A stretch of 64,000 nucleotides of DNA. It comes from Gammaproteobacteria bacterium. Its GTDB lineage: Bacteria > Pseudomonadota > Gammaproteobacteria > Pseudomonadales > Azotimanducaceae. The stretch lies in NCBI GenBank assembly GCA_030425195.1, contig JAUIAV010000010.1, forward strand, positions 1 to 64,000, in the 5' to 3' direction. How positions within the stretch are numbered: position 1 is the stretch's first letter; the number at the start of each line of letters is the position of its first letter. Under the pieces are notes generated by a model. The model was not told where the DNA came from and did no database searches. It worked only from the letters and a program-made list of their open reading frames with translations. Positions 56,099 through 64,000 of the stretch are shown here, in pieces. The translations under genes were made by a program, and so were the position numbers.

Positions 56099-57019
56099 AG
56101 CGATTTAACTGCGCGGTCCTTTCCATCCGCCGGGCTGTCTTGCACCGGCGCCGGATGAACCATTCTCGTCGCGGTCACTCGTCCTCTGTTCGCGGCAGTG
56201 AAAGCCTTCTCTGAGGCTGTTCGGGCCGCGAATCGTGCCGCTCTTTTCGGATTTTCTGTGAAATCCGTATTTCTCCTCTCTCTGAACAGAGCCATCCTTG
56301 AGGGAGACTCGTCGTGCACCTTGTTGCACGCCTTTCTGCGCGCTTCTGTGCACTCTCTTGCGCACATCCGTGCACCAAGAAGAGCCCCGCTCCGAAACCT
56401 TCCGGAGTCTACAACCCGCTGCCACGATCCCGTGTCCTGATGAGATCGTAAAACGTTCGGGCTGATCCCTGTCGCCTTCAGACGACCGGAAAACGACTCT
56501 TCGACCTTGTGCTGCCGGCCTCAATGCATGGATGCGAGGGCGTGGGCTTTTCGAGGTTCTGGAGCGTTCCGGCTGTCGTTCAGAGAGGGGAGAATTCTAG
56601 ACACGAAAGTCATCGATTGGCTATCCAATGTGCGAGAAATCACTGAGCTTTTTTTTAACTCGCACAAATTCAAAAGCTTAACGGCGGCGAAAGATTTCAG
56701 AAGCGTGACTACGGGCCCGACTAGCATGTGTGGAAAACAGTTGAGAACCTGTGGATAAAACCGGGACAGAAAAAGTCTCGCGATTTCATCCCGCCACACC
56801 CACAGCCAGGCACCCTGGATATACCCGGGGTTTTACACAGAAAACTCTGCCGACCAAGTCGTTGAGAGCGGTAAGAAAAACTGTCTTATCAACAGATCGG
56901 CCCGCCCCCAACAAGCAACAAACAACAAGTCTTATTCATATATATCCTATTCATTATTCATGAGAACGCTGATGACGGAACGGGATGAGCGAAGACGTGT
57001 CCGGGTGCCGCGGGTGAAG
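56099..57019. other. oriC: Replication origin region oriC
   Basis: A gene-free stretch between divergent dnaA and rpmH. DnaA boxes (TTWTNCACA): TTATCCACA on the - strand at 56750-56758, TTTTCCACA on the - strand at 56729-56737, TTTTACACA on the + strand at 56831-56839, plus TTATCAACA (one mismatch) at 56886-56894. AT-rich tracts at 56641-56700 and 56930-56962 could open. Other structures: hairpin CGGATTT/AAATCCG (56249-56268), ATTGG/CCAAT (56616-56629), and TGTGCGAG/CTCGCACA (56629-56636, 56659-56666). Confidence 0.88.
56315..56375. repeat. Helically phased GC(A/G)C array upstream of dnaA
   Basis: Six copies of GCAC or GCGC begin at 56316, 56326, 56338, 56350, 56362 and 56372, giving spacings of 10, 12, 12, 12 and 10 bp. 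Five are GCAC, most preceded by TT, GT or TG. The regular, symmetric, near-helical spacing puts all copies on one face of the DNA, as in iteron or operator arrays. It lies about 240 bp upstream of the dnaA start. No known box is matched. Confidence 0.6.
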
Positions 57020-57048
57020 TTGACACAGACCCACCCCCTCCCTAGAAT
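57020..57048 (+). promoter_or_regulatory. Sigma-70 promoter for rpmH
   Basis: TTGACA at 57020-57025, exactly 17 bp of spacer, then TAGAAT at 57043-57048, 39 bp before the rpmH start. A full -35 hexamer with ideal spacing suits a highly expressed ribosomal protein gene. Confidence 0.85.
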
Positions 57049-57087
57049 CGCGCCCCCTTTCGGTGCTCCCGGACCGTCGAGAAGAAC

Positions 57088-57222
57088 ATGAAGAGAACTT
57101 TTCAGCCGAGCAACCTGAAGCGCAAGCGCACACATGGTTTTCGTGCCCGCATGGCTACCAAGGGCGGCCGCCAGGTGCTGAACGCCCGCCGCGCTAAAGG
57201 CCGCAAGCGCCTCAGCGTCTGA
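57088..57222 (+). CDS. rpmH: 50S ribosomal protein L34
   Basis: A 44-residue, strongly basic protein, read directly from the sequence: starts [17 protein letters not shown] and ends GRKRLSV, the invariant L34 pattern. It follows the TTGACA/TAGAAT promoter and precedes rnpA by 50 bp, the conserved origin-proximal pair in which L34 and RNase P protein are made together. Confidence 0.98.
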   Translation: MKRTFQPSNLKRKRTHGFRARMATKGGRQVLNARRAKGRKRLSV

Positions 57223-57272
57223 CGCAGACTGCCGGTGCAAGCCGGCTCATCCGCCGTGCTCACTGAGTAAAC

Positions 57273-57641
57273 GTGGAGCACATTCCCGTCATACAGCGTT
57301 TTCCGCGTCAGCATCGCCTGACCCGTGCCCGGGATTTCGAGCGGGTGCTCAGGCGTCCGGATGCCCGTCTCCGCGTCGGCCCATTACACGCGAACGTGGT
57401 TTTCAATAGAATGCAGCACGCCCGGCTCGGCCTCATCGTCGGGAAGAAGGCCGTTGCCCGGGCGAGCGCCAGGAACCGTATCAAGCGGGTCATCAGAGAG
57501 CGGTTCAGAACCGCCGGCGATCGCATCCCCGCGGTGGATCTGGTGGTACGGATCACGGCGCCCGTCGAACGGGCGCGGCTGCACCGGCAGCTGGACCGGT
57601 TGCTGGGTCAGCTCGCGGAGCTCGAGGTCGACGGCCGGTGA
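57273..57641 (+). CDS. rnpA: Ribonuclease P protein component
   Basis: A 122-residue basic protein that binds RNase P RNA and helps process tRNA 5' ends. The family start [11 protein letters not shown] and the RNR-type motif [18 protein letters not shown] (about 64-81) are clear, as is the late DLVVRIT strand. GTG start at 57273. Its stop overlaps the yidD start. Confidence 0.95.
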   Translation: MEHIPVIQRFPRQHRLTRARDFERVLRRPDARLRVGPLHANVVFNRMQHARLGLIVGKKAVARASARNRIKRVIRERFRTAGDRIPAVDLVVRITAPVERARLHRQLDRLLGQLAELEVDGR

Positions 57642-57970
57642 AGGCGAACAACGGAAAAAGCGGTAGCGGGACCGAAGCCATGGTGGACCAGACAGACGGA
57701 ACAATCCGGCATCGCAATCCGGCCGTCATTCTGTCGCGGGCGCTGATCCGCCTCTACCAGCTCACGTTGAGCCCTTTCATCGGCAATCAGTGCCGCTTCC
57801 ATCCGACCTGTTCGAATTATGCGCTCGAGGCCATGGACCGCTGGGGAGCCGTCAGGGGCAGCTGGCTCGCACTCAAGCGCCTCGGGCGCTGTCATCCGTT
57901 CCACGCAGGTGGATTCGATCCGGTTCCGGGCACCCGTACCCCGGACGCGCACGTTACCAAGGAGATCTGA
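57638..57970 (+). CDS. yidD: Membrane protein insertion efficiency factor YidD
   Basis: 110 residues from GTG 57638 (coupled to the rnpA stop) or 96 from ATG 57680. The conserved core [20 protein letters not shown], then [10 protein letters not shown] and [13 protein letters not shown] is typical of YidD, an amphipathic inner-membrane factor that assists YidC. yidC begins 5 bp after its stop. Confidence 0.92.
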   Translation: MKANNGKSGSGTEAMVDQTDGTIRHRNPAVILSRALIRLYQLTLSPFIGNQCRFHPTCSNYALEAMDRWGAVRGSWLALKRLGRCHPFHAGGFDPVPGTRTPDAHVTKEI

Positions 57971-57975
57971 TTCTC

Positions 57976-59706
57976 ATGCTACCGACAGAAGTACAGCGCA
58001 TCCTGCTGCTGATCGGTCTTGCCGCCACAGGCTATCTGATGATCCTGGCGTGGAACGACGACTACATGGCCAGTCCGCCGGCCGGGGAATATGCCAGCGA
58101 GCCGGAGCCGCAGCCGATCGACGCCCTGCCGGATCCGTCCGGGGACCCGCTGACGCCCGTTGATCCGGCGGCCCGATCGGGTACGTCCGATGTGCCGGAC
58201 GCATCACTGATCGCGACCACCGAAGCATCCCGGCCGGAAGCGGTGGAAGTTCCTGTGACGGGTGATCGTCTCATCAGAGTCCGGACACCCGAGTTCAGGG
58301 CCTGGATCGACCGCCACGGCGGAGACATCGTCCGGGTGGAACTGCCTGAGTTCCCGGTGTCGCTGGATGCGCCGGATGTGCCCTACGTTCTGCTCGACAA
58401 TGGTCGCGGCGGGACCTATGTGGCACAGAGCGGACTGATCGGCAGCCACGGCGTGGACGCAGGCGGCAGTCGTCCGCTGTATGCGAGCAGTACCGGTGAA
58501 TATGTCGCTGAAGGCGACGAGCCGCTGGTGGTGACGCTTCAGGCAGAGGTGGACGGGCAGGCGGTGACCAAGCGCTTCACCTTCCGCCCGGGTGACTATC
58601 TGGTGGACGTGACTTACGAGGTGGAGAATCAGACCGGCGAACCCGTTCAGGCGAGTCTGTTCGCCCAGATCAAGCGGGACGACCATGAACCGGCGGGTGG
58701 CGGTGCCTTCGCCATGGGTCCCCAGCCGTACCTCGGTGCCGCACTGACCACTCCCGAGACCCGCTATCAGAAGCTCGAGTTCGAGGACCTGGACGAAGAT
58801 GGGCCCTTCCGGGTGGCCGTGGACGGCGGCTGGATAGCCTTCCTGCAGCACTATTTTCTCTCCGCCTGGGTGGCGGATGCGGAGGAGGCCAACAACTACT
58901 ACGGCCAGAAGCGTGGTGACGGTACCTACGTGTTCGGTTACACCAGCCCGTTGAAGACCATCGCGCCCGGAGAGACCGGGACCTTCGGCAGCGCATTCTA
59001 CGCGGGCCCGAAGGATCAGAAACGACTCGAGGAGATCTCTCCCAATCTCAATCTGACCGTGGACTACGGCTTCCTGTGGTGGCTGGCCGTGCCGCTTTTC
59101 TATGTGCTCGACTGGCTGCATGGCTTTGTCGGCAACTGGGGCGTGGCCATCATTCTGCTCACCGTTCTGGTGAAAGCCGTGCTCTATCCGCTGTCGGCAG
59201 CGAGCTACCGGTCCATGGCGAACATGCGGCGGGTGGCACCGAAGATGAAACGGCTGCAGGAACGTTATGCGGACGACCGGCAGAAGCTGTCGCAGGAGAT
59301 GATGAAGCTGTACAAGAAAGAGCAGGTGAACCCGCTGGGCGGCTGTCTGCCGATGCTGCTGCCCATGCCGATCTTCATCGCCCTCTACTGGGTGCTGTTC
59401 GAATCGGTTGAGCTGCGCCAGGCACCGTTCTTTCTCTGGATCGAGGATCTCTCGGTCAAGGACCCCTACTTCATCCTGCCTCTGCTGATGGGTGGGAGCA
59501 TGTACCTTACGCAGCTGCTGAGCCCGGCCGTCGGAGACCCGATGCAGGTCCGGATGATGAAGATGATGCCGATCATGTTCACGGTTCTGTTCCTGTTCTT
59601 CCCGGCCGGTCTGGTGCTCTACTGGCTGGTCAACAACCTCCTGGGCGTGGCGCAGCAGTACTACGTGATCCGGCAGACCGAGCGGGAGCAGGCGGCGAAG
59701 GCCTGA
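57976..59706 (+). CDS. yidC: Membrane protein insertase YidC
   Basis: A 576-residue gammaproteobacterial-type YidC: N-terminal helix, large periplasmic beta domain (about 60-350) and the five-helix insertase core. Core motifs are SAASYRSMANMRRVAPKMK, KKEQVNPLGGCLPMLLPMP and SVELRQAPFFLW. The positively charged groove residue is Lys (TVLVKAVLYPL) where E. coli has Arg. ATG at 57976 starts with the expected hydrophobic segment; the longer upstream frame is a shadow of yidD. Confidence 0.96.
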   Translation: MLPTEVQRILLLIGLAATGYLMILAWNDDYMASPPAGEYASEPEPQPIDALPDPSGDPLTPVDPAARSGTSDVPDASLIATTEASRPEAVEVPVTGDRLIRVRTPEFRAWIDRHGGDIVRVELPEFPVSLDAPDVPYVLLDNGRGGTYVAQSGLIGSHGVDAGGSRPLYASSTGEYVAEGDEPLVVTLQAEVDGQAVTKRFTFRPGDYLVDVTYEVENQTGEPVQASLFAQIKRDDHEPAGGGAFAMGPQPYLGAALTTPETRYQKLEFEDLDEDGPFRVAVDGGWIAFLQHYFLSAWVADAEEANNYYGQKRGDGTYVFGYTSPLKTIAPGETGTFGSAFYAGPKDQKRLEEISPNLNLTVDYGFLWWLAVPLFYVLDWLHGFVGNWGVAIILLTVLVKAVLYPLSAASYRSMANMRRVAPKMKRLQERYADDRQKLSQEMMKLYKKEQVNPLGGCLPMLLPMPIFIALYWVLFESVELRQAPFFLWIEDLSVKDPYFILPLLMGGSMYLTQLLSPAVGDPMQVRMMKMMPIMFTVLFLFFPAGLVLYWLVNNLLGVAQQYYVIRQTEREQAAKA

Positions 59707-59751
59707 TGCGCTCCTGTGTTGCGCCCCCGTTGAACTGACAGGCACGCGGCA

Positions 59752-61140
59752 TTGGTTGCGACCCAGGATACGGACACCATTGCCGCGGTCGCCACGGCGC
59801 CCGGTCAGTCGGGCATCGGGGTGATCCGGGTCTCCGGACCGGAGGCGGCAGAGATCGGTGAGCGGCTCGCCGGCCCGGGTCTCGAAGCGCGCCGGGTTCA
59901 TCTGCGCACCTTCCGGGACCGGGAAGGGGAAGCGCTCGATACGGGCATCGTCCTGCGCTTTGCCGCACCCGCGTCCTTCACCGGAGAAGATGTGGTGGAG
60001 TTCCAGGGACATGGCGGCCCCATGGTGCTGCATCTGCTCATGGATCAGATTCTCGACGCCGGCGCCCGGCTGGCACGGCCGGGCGAATTCACCGAGCGGG
60101 CCTATCTGAACGGAAAGCTGGATCTGGCCCAGGCGGAAGCGGTGGCAGATCTGATTGCCGGGGCTTCCGAAGCGGCCGTGCGCGGCGCCAACCGTTCCCT
60201 GTCCGGTGCGTTTTCGAGCCGTGTGCACGAGATCGATGCGCTGGTGGTGAGCCTGCGTGTCTTCGTGGAGGCGGCCATCGACTTTCCGGACGAGGACATC
60301 GATCTGCTGGCCGATGGTCAGATCCTCGAGCGCATCGACGCGATCCTCGCAGCACTCTCCGGACTCGAAGCCGAATGCGTCCAGGGTGTCATTCTGCGGG
60401 ACGGGATCAGGCTGGCCCTGATCGGTGCGCCGAACGTGGGCAAGTCGAGCCTTCTGAACCGGCTGACGGGCGATGCCCGGGCCATCGTCACCGACGTTCC
60501 GGGCACGACGCGGGATCTGATCCGGGCGGACCTCAATCTGGATGGTCTGCCTGTGGAGATCGTCGATACGGCAGGGCTGCGGGAGGCAGCGGACGCGGTG
60601 GAGGCGGAAGGCGTCAGGCGGGCGCTGGAGGAAGCGGCTGATGCCGACATCGTGCTGGTCATACGCGCCGTCGACACGCTGGACGTCAGGGCGTTCGATG
60701 CGGGAGCCGGCGCTGAGCTGCCGCCGTTGCTGGAAGGGGCTCACCCGCCGCCGGATCCGGCCACCGTCATTCCCGTGCTCAACAAGGTCGATCTGATCAA
60801 CGACGCTGCTGTCGGAGAAAGCGCCCGTGCGGCCGGCTATCTGATGGTCTCAGCCGAGACCGGCGAGGGAATGGACGGGCTCCGGGAATCGATACGGAAT
60901 CGGGCTGGATTCGTGCCGGCGGGCAATACGTTCACCGCGCGAAAGCGTCATCTGCTGGCCCTGAAGGAAGCTCTGGACCGGGCGGAAGCGGCCCGAACGC
61001 TGGCCGCGGGAGCCGTGCCGGGTGAGCTGATCGCGGAGGAGCTGCGCGGCGTGCATCAGGCGCTCGGCGACATCGTCGGTGAGATGACCAGCGACGCGCT
61101 GCTTGGCGAGATCTTCTCCAGCTTCTGTATCGGCAAGTAA
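59752..61140 (+). CDS. mnmE: tRNA modification GTPase MnmE (TrmE)
   Basis: A 462-residue GTPase that, with MnmG, makes the 5-carboxymethylaminomethyl group on wobble U34. N-terminal folate domain (about 1-120), helical domain split around a G domain with [27 protein letters not shown] and NKVD, and the C-terminal catalytic CIGK. TTG at 59752 is the only usable start after an in-frame stop at 59731. The partner mnmG lies 83 bp on. Confidence 0.95.
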   Translation: MVATQDTDTIAAVATAPGQSGIGVIRVSGPEAAEIGERLAGPGLEARRVHLRTFRDREGEALDTGIVLRFAAPASFTGEDVVEFQGHGGPMVLHLLMDQILDAGARLARPGEFTERAYLNGKLDLAQAEAVADLIAGASEAAVRGANRSLSGAFSSRVHEIDALVVSLRVFVEAAIDFPDEDIDLLADGQILERIDAILAALSGLEAECVQGVILRDGIRLALIGAPNVGKSSLLNRLTGDARAIVTDVPGTTRDLIRADLNLDGLPVEIVDTAGLREAADAVEAEGVRRALEEAADADIVLVIRAVDTLDVRAFDAGAGAELPPLLEGAHPPPDPATVIPVLNKVDLINDAAVGESARAAGYLMVSAETGEGMDGLRESIRNRAGFVPAGNTFTARKRHLLALKEALDRAEAARTLAAGAVPGELIAEELRGVHQALGDIVGEMTSDALLGEIFSSFCIGK

Positions 61141-61223
61141 ATTGGTCTGCCTGGCGGAGTAGGCGACCCGGCGTGGACGCGCGTATACTCCCGCACCCGT
61201 TTTCCCGGCCCCGGCCAGTCAGC

Positions 61224-63170
61224 ATGGAATACCCAGACAGCTACGACGTCATCGTGATCGGTGCCGGGCACGCAGGCTCGGAAGCTGCGGCTGCGGCGGC
61301 GCGAACCGGTGCGAAAACGCTGCTGCTCACCCAGGCCGTGGAGACCATCGGCCAGATGTCCTGCAATCCCGCCATCGGCGGTATCGGCAAGAGTCACCTG
61401 GTCCGGGAGATAGACGCTCTGGACGGTCTGATGGCCAGGGCCGCGGACATGGCAGGCATTCAGCTCCGGGTGCTCAATGCGAGCAAAGGGCCCGCCGTCC
61501 GGGCGACCCGCGCCCAGGCGGACCGGGCTCTCTACCGGCAGGCGATACGCTCGCTGCTCGACCGGGAAGAGAACCTGAGTATCTTCCAGCAGACGGTCGT
61601 GGACCTGCTGGTGGAGGAAAGCGGCGACGGACCCCGGGTTACCGGCGTGGTCACCCAGATGGGGCTCAACTTCCGGGCAGCGGCCGTGGTACTGACCACC
61701 GGTACCTTTCTGGGCGGCAGGATACACATCGGTCTGGAGAATCACCCGGGCGGCCGGGCGGGCGATGCCCCGTCCAACGCGCTTGCACAGCGGCTCCGGT
61801 CTCTTCCGTTCCGGGTGGACCGGCTGAAGACGGGCACACCGCCGCGGATCGACGGCAGAACCGTGGACTTCTCTGTCATGGACGAGCAGCCGGGAGACCG
61901 GCCGCTGCCGATGATGTCCTTCCTGCACGAAGCGGAAAACCCCGGAGGTACGGAAGCAGCCTTCGAGCGGCCCCGCCAGGTGTCCTGCCATATCACGCAG
62001 ACAAACGAGCACACGCACGATCTCATCCTCTCGGCCCTCGACCGGTCGCCGCTGTACACCGGCGTGATCGAAGGCACCGGACCCAGATACTGTCCGAGCA
62101 TCGAGGACAAGGTGGTCCGTTTCAGAGACCGGGTTCAGCATCAGATTTTCGTGGAGCCCGAAGGGCTGACCACCAGTGAGCTCTATCCGAACGGCATCTC
62201 CACGAGCCTGCCGTTCGATGTGCAGGTGGCTCTGGTGCGCACGATCCGGGGATTCGAGAATGCCCACATCACGCGCCCGGGTTATGCCATCGAGTACGAC
62301 TTCTTCGATCCGAGAGATCTCGAGTACTCCCTCGAAACCCGGGCGCTGGCAGGCCTGTTTTTCGCCGGACAGATCAACGGCACCACCGGGTATGAGGAAG
62401 CCGGCGCGCAGGGGCTCCTGGCAGGGCTGAACGCGGCCCGCAGGGCTGCCGGCGCCGAGCCATGGTGGCCGAAGCGGGATGAGGCATATCTGGGCGTGCT
62501 GATCGATGATCTGATCACCCTCGGCACCAACGAGCCCTATCGGATGTTCACCTCGCGGGCGGAGTTCCGTCTGCGCCTCAGGGAGGACAACGCGGATCAG
62601 CGTCTCACCGGTATCGGCCGTGAGCTCGGCCTGGTCGGCGGTGAGCGCTGGCAGGCCTTCTGTGACAAGAAGACGGCCGTGGAGACACTCAGAGCGTCGC
62701 TGGACGGGGTGCATCTCAATCCGGGGACCGAGCTCGCGGACGCGCTGGGCCGGGCGGCGGGTGAGAAGATCAGCCGGGAGACGCCCCTGGCCGCGTTCAT
62801 CCGGCGGCCCGGGGTGAGCCTGGAGACGCTCGCGCCGGTGCTCGAGCGATATCTGGCCATCGACGCGCATCCACGGATCCGTGCCCAGCTCGAGATCGAA
62901 ACGAAGTATGAGGGTTACATCCGCCGCCAGGAGGAGGAGATTGCCCGGGTTCGCCGCCATGAAGGGATTCGTCTGCCGGCGGACATGGATTTCCGATCGG
63001 TTCCCGGCCTCTCGGCGGAGCTCGCCGAGAAGCTCGCGGCAGTGGGTCCGGAAACCCTGGCCCGGGCATCCCGGATCCCGGGCATGACACCCGCCGCACT
63101 TTCACTGCTGCTCGTGCAGGCGCGCAGACGGGACGCGACAGCCGGACGCACGGCCGAACTGGCGGACTGA
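61224..63170 (+). CDS. mnmG: tRNA uridine 5-carboxymethylaminomethyl modification enzyme MnmG (GidA)
   Basis: A 648-residue FAD enzyme. FAD site [19 protein letters not shown], the conserved [20 protein letters not shown], the second cysteine region [23 protein letters not shown], and the C-terminal helical domain that meets tRNA and MnmE. ATG at 61224 is chosen over GTG at 61173 because homology starts at YDVIVIG. Followed by rsmG 3 bp later. Confidence 0.96.
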   Translation: MEYPDSYDVIVIGAGHAGSEAAAAAARTGAKTLLLTQAVETIGQMSCNPAIGGIGKSHLVREIDALDGLMARAADMAGIQLRVLNASKGPAVRATRAQADRALYRQAIRSLLDREENLSIFQQTVVDLLVEESGDGPRVTGVVTQMGLNFRAAAVVLTTGTFLGGRIHIGLENHPGGRAGDAPSNALAQRLRSLPFRVDRLKTGTPPRIDGRTVDFSVMDEQPGDRPLPMMSFLHEAENPGGTEAAFERPRQVSCHITQTNEHTHDLILSALDRSPLYTGVIEGTGPRYCPSIEDKVVRFRDRVQHQIFVEPEGLTTSELYPNGISTSLPFDVQVALVRTIRGFENAHITRPGYAIEYDFFDPRDLEYSLETRALAGLFFAGQINGTTGYEEAGAQGLLAGLNAARRAAGAEPWWPKRDEAYLGVLIDDLITLGTNEPYRMFTSRAEFRLRLREDNADQRLTGIGRELGLVGGERWQAFCDKKTAVETLRASLDGVHLNPGTELADALGRAAGEKISRETPLAAFIRRPGVSLETLAPVLERYLAIDAHPRIRAQLEIETKYEGYIRRQEEEIARVRRHEGIRLPADMDFRSVPGLSAELAEKLAAVGPETLARASRIPGMTPAALSLLLVQARRRDATAGRTAELAD

Positions 63171-63173
63171 CGG

Positions 63174-64000
<827 letters not shown>

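Noticed and set aside
56105-56524. - strand open frames between dnaA and the origin
   Set aside because: No RBS or homology; they cover the phased repeat and hairpins of the regulatory region.
58204-60744. Long - strand open frame opposite yidC and mnmE (also 61056-62960, 43085-44836 and, on the + strand, 5910-8183)
   Set aside because: Antisense shadows of clearly homologous genes, with no recognisable domains, strongly biased composition and no ribosome-binding sites.

Overview
GC-rich chromosomal DNA of a gammaproteobacterium, spanning the replication origin. Evidence for the group is the block dnaA-dnaN-recF-gyrB facing rpmH-rnpA-yidD-yidC-mnmE-mnmG-rsmG-parA, the run trkA/rsmB/fmt/def/LysM/dprA/tsaC/aroE, and the run exonuclease/dsbA/cytochrome c4/engB/polA/DUF2782/thrB. 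All three are gene orders I know from Pseudomonas and relatives. I cannot name the genus.

Layout. (1) 1-5839 is a sedentary chromosomal integron: an IntI integrase on the + strand (4889-5839), an attI core at 4668-4674, then seven complete gene cassettes and the start of an eighth running leftwards on the - strand, each closed by a near-identical attC of about 105 bp. The cassettes are visibly more AT-rich than the rest and encode mostly unrecognised membrane, secreted or P-loop proteins. (2) 5859-19355 holds accessory metabolism and envelope genes: amidase, nucleotide pyrophosphatase-like phosphatase, a folate cyclo-ligase-like protein, an MFS exporter, a coiled-coil plus BON/OmpA pair, a sulfotransferase overlapping aceE, and a PQQ/haem c alcohol dehydrogenase. 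(3) 19397-26053 holds dsbA, cytochrome c4, engB, polA, a DUF2782 gene and thrB, with a 270-bp inverted-repeat element wedged between the last two. (4) 26061-28239 is egtD/egtB (ergothioneine synthesis). (5) 28397-36138 is an aa3-type cytochrome c oxidase cluster (ctaC, ctaD, ctaG, ctaE, SURF1, ctaB, SCO) with no ctaA. (6) 36477-49877 is housekeeping: aroE, tsaC, purE, dprA, def-fmt-rsmB-trkA-trkH, an LpxL-type acyltransferase, tag, gmhB, plsC. (7) 49886-64000 is the origin region, with transcription diverging from the dnaA/rpmH gap. That gap carries DnaA boxes, AT-rich tracts and a helically phased GC(A/G)C array. Two parS-like sites lie inside recF, and parA begins at the right edge.

Points most worth attention: attC sites that supply the stop codon of five cassette genes, three of them also giving a D-A tail and one a V-D-A tail; the phased repeat upstream of dnaA; the inverted-repeat element whose edge forms the stop codon of the DUF2782 gene; parS sites in recF; and three conserved genes (rsmB, egtD, egtB) with no ATG, GTG or TTG start where homology demands one. 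Start codons elsewhere are often GTG or TTG. No rRNA, tRNA, CRISPR or prophage was seen.
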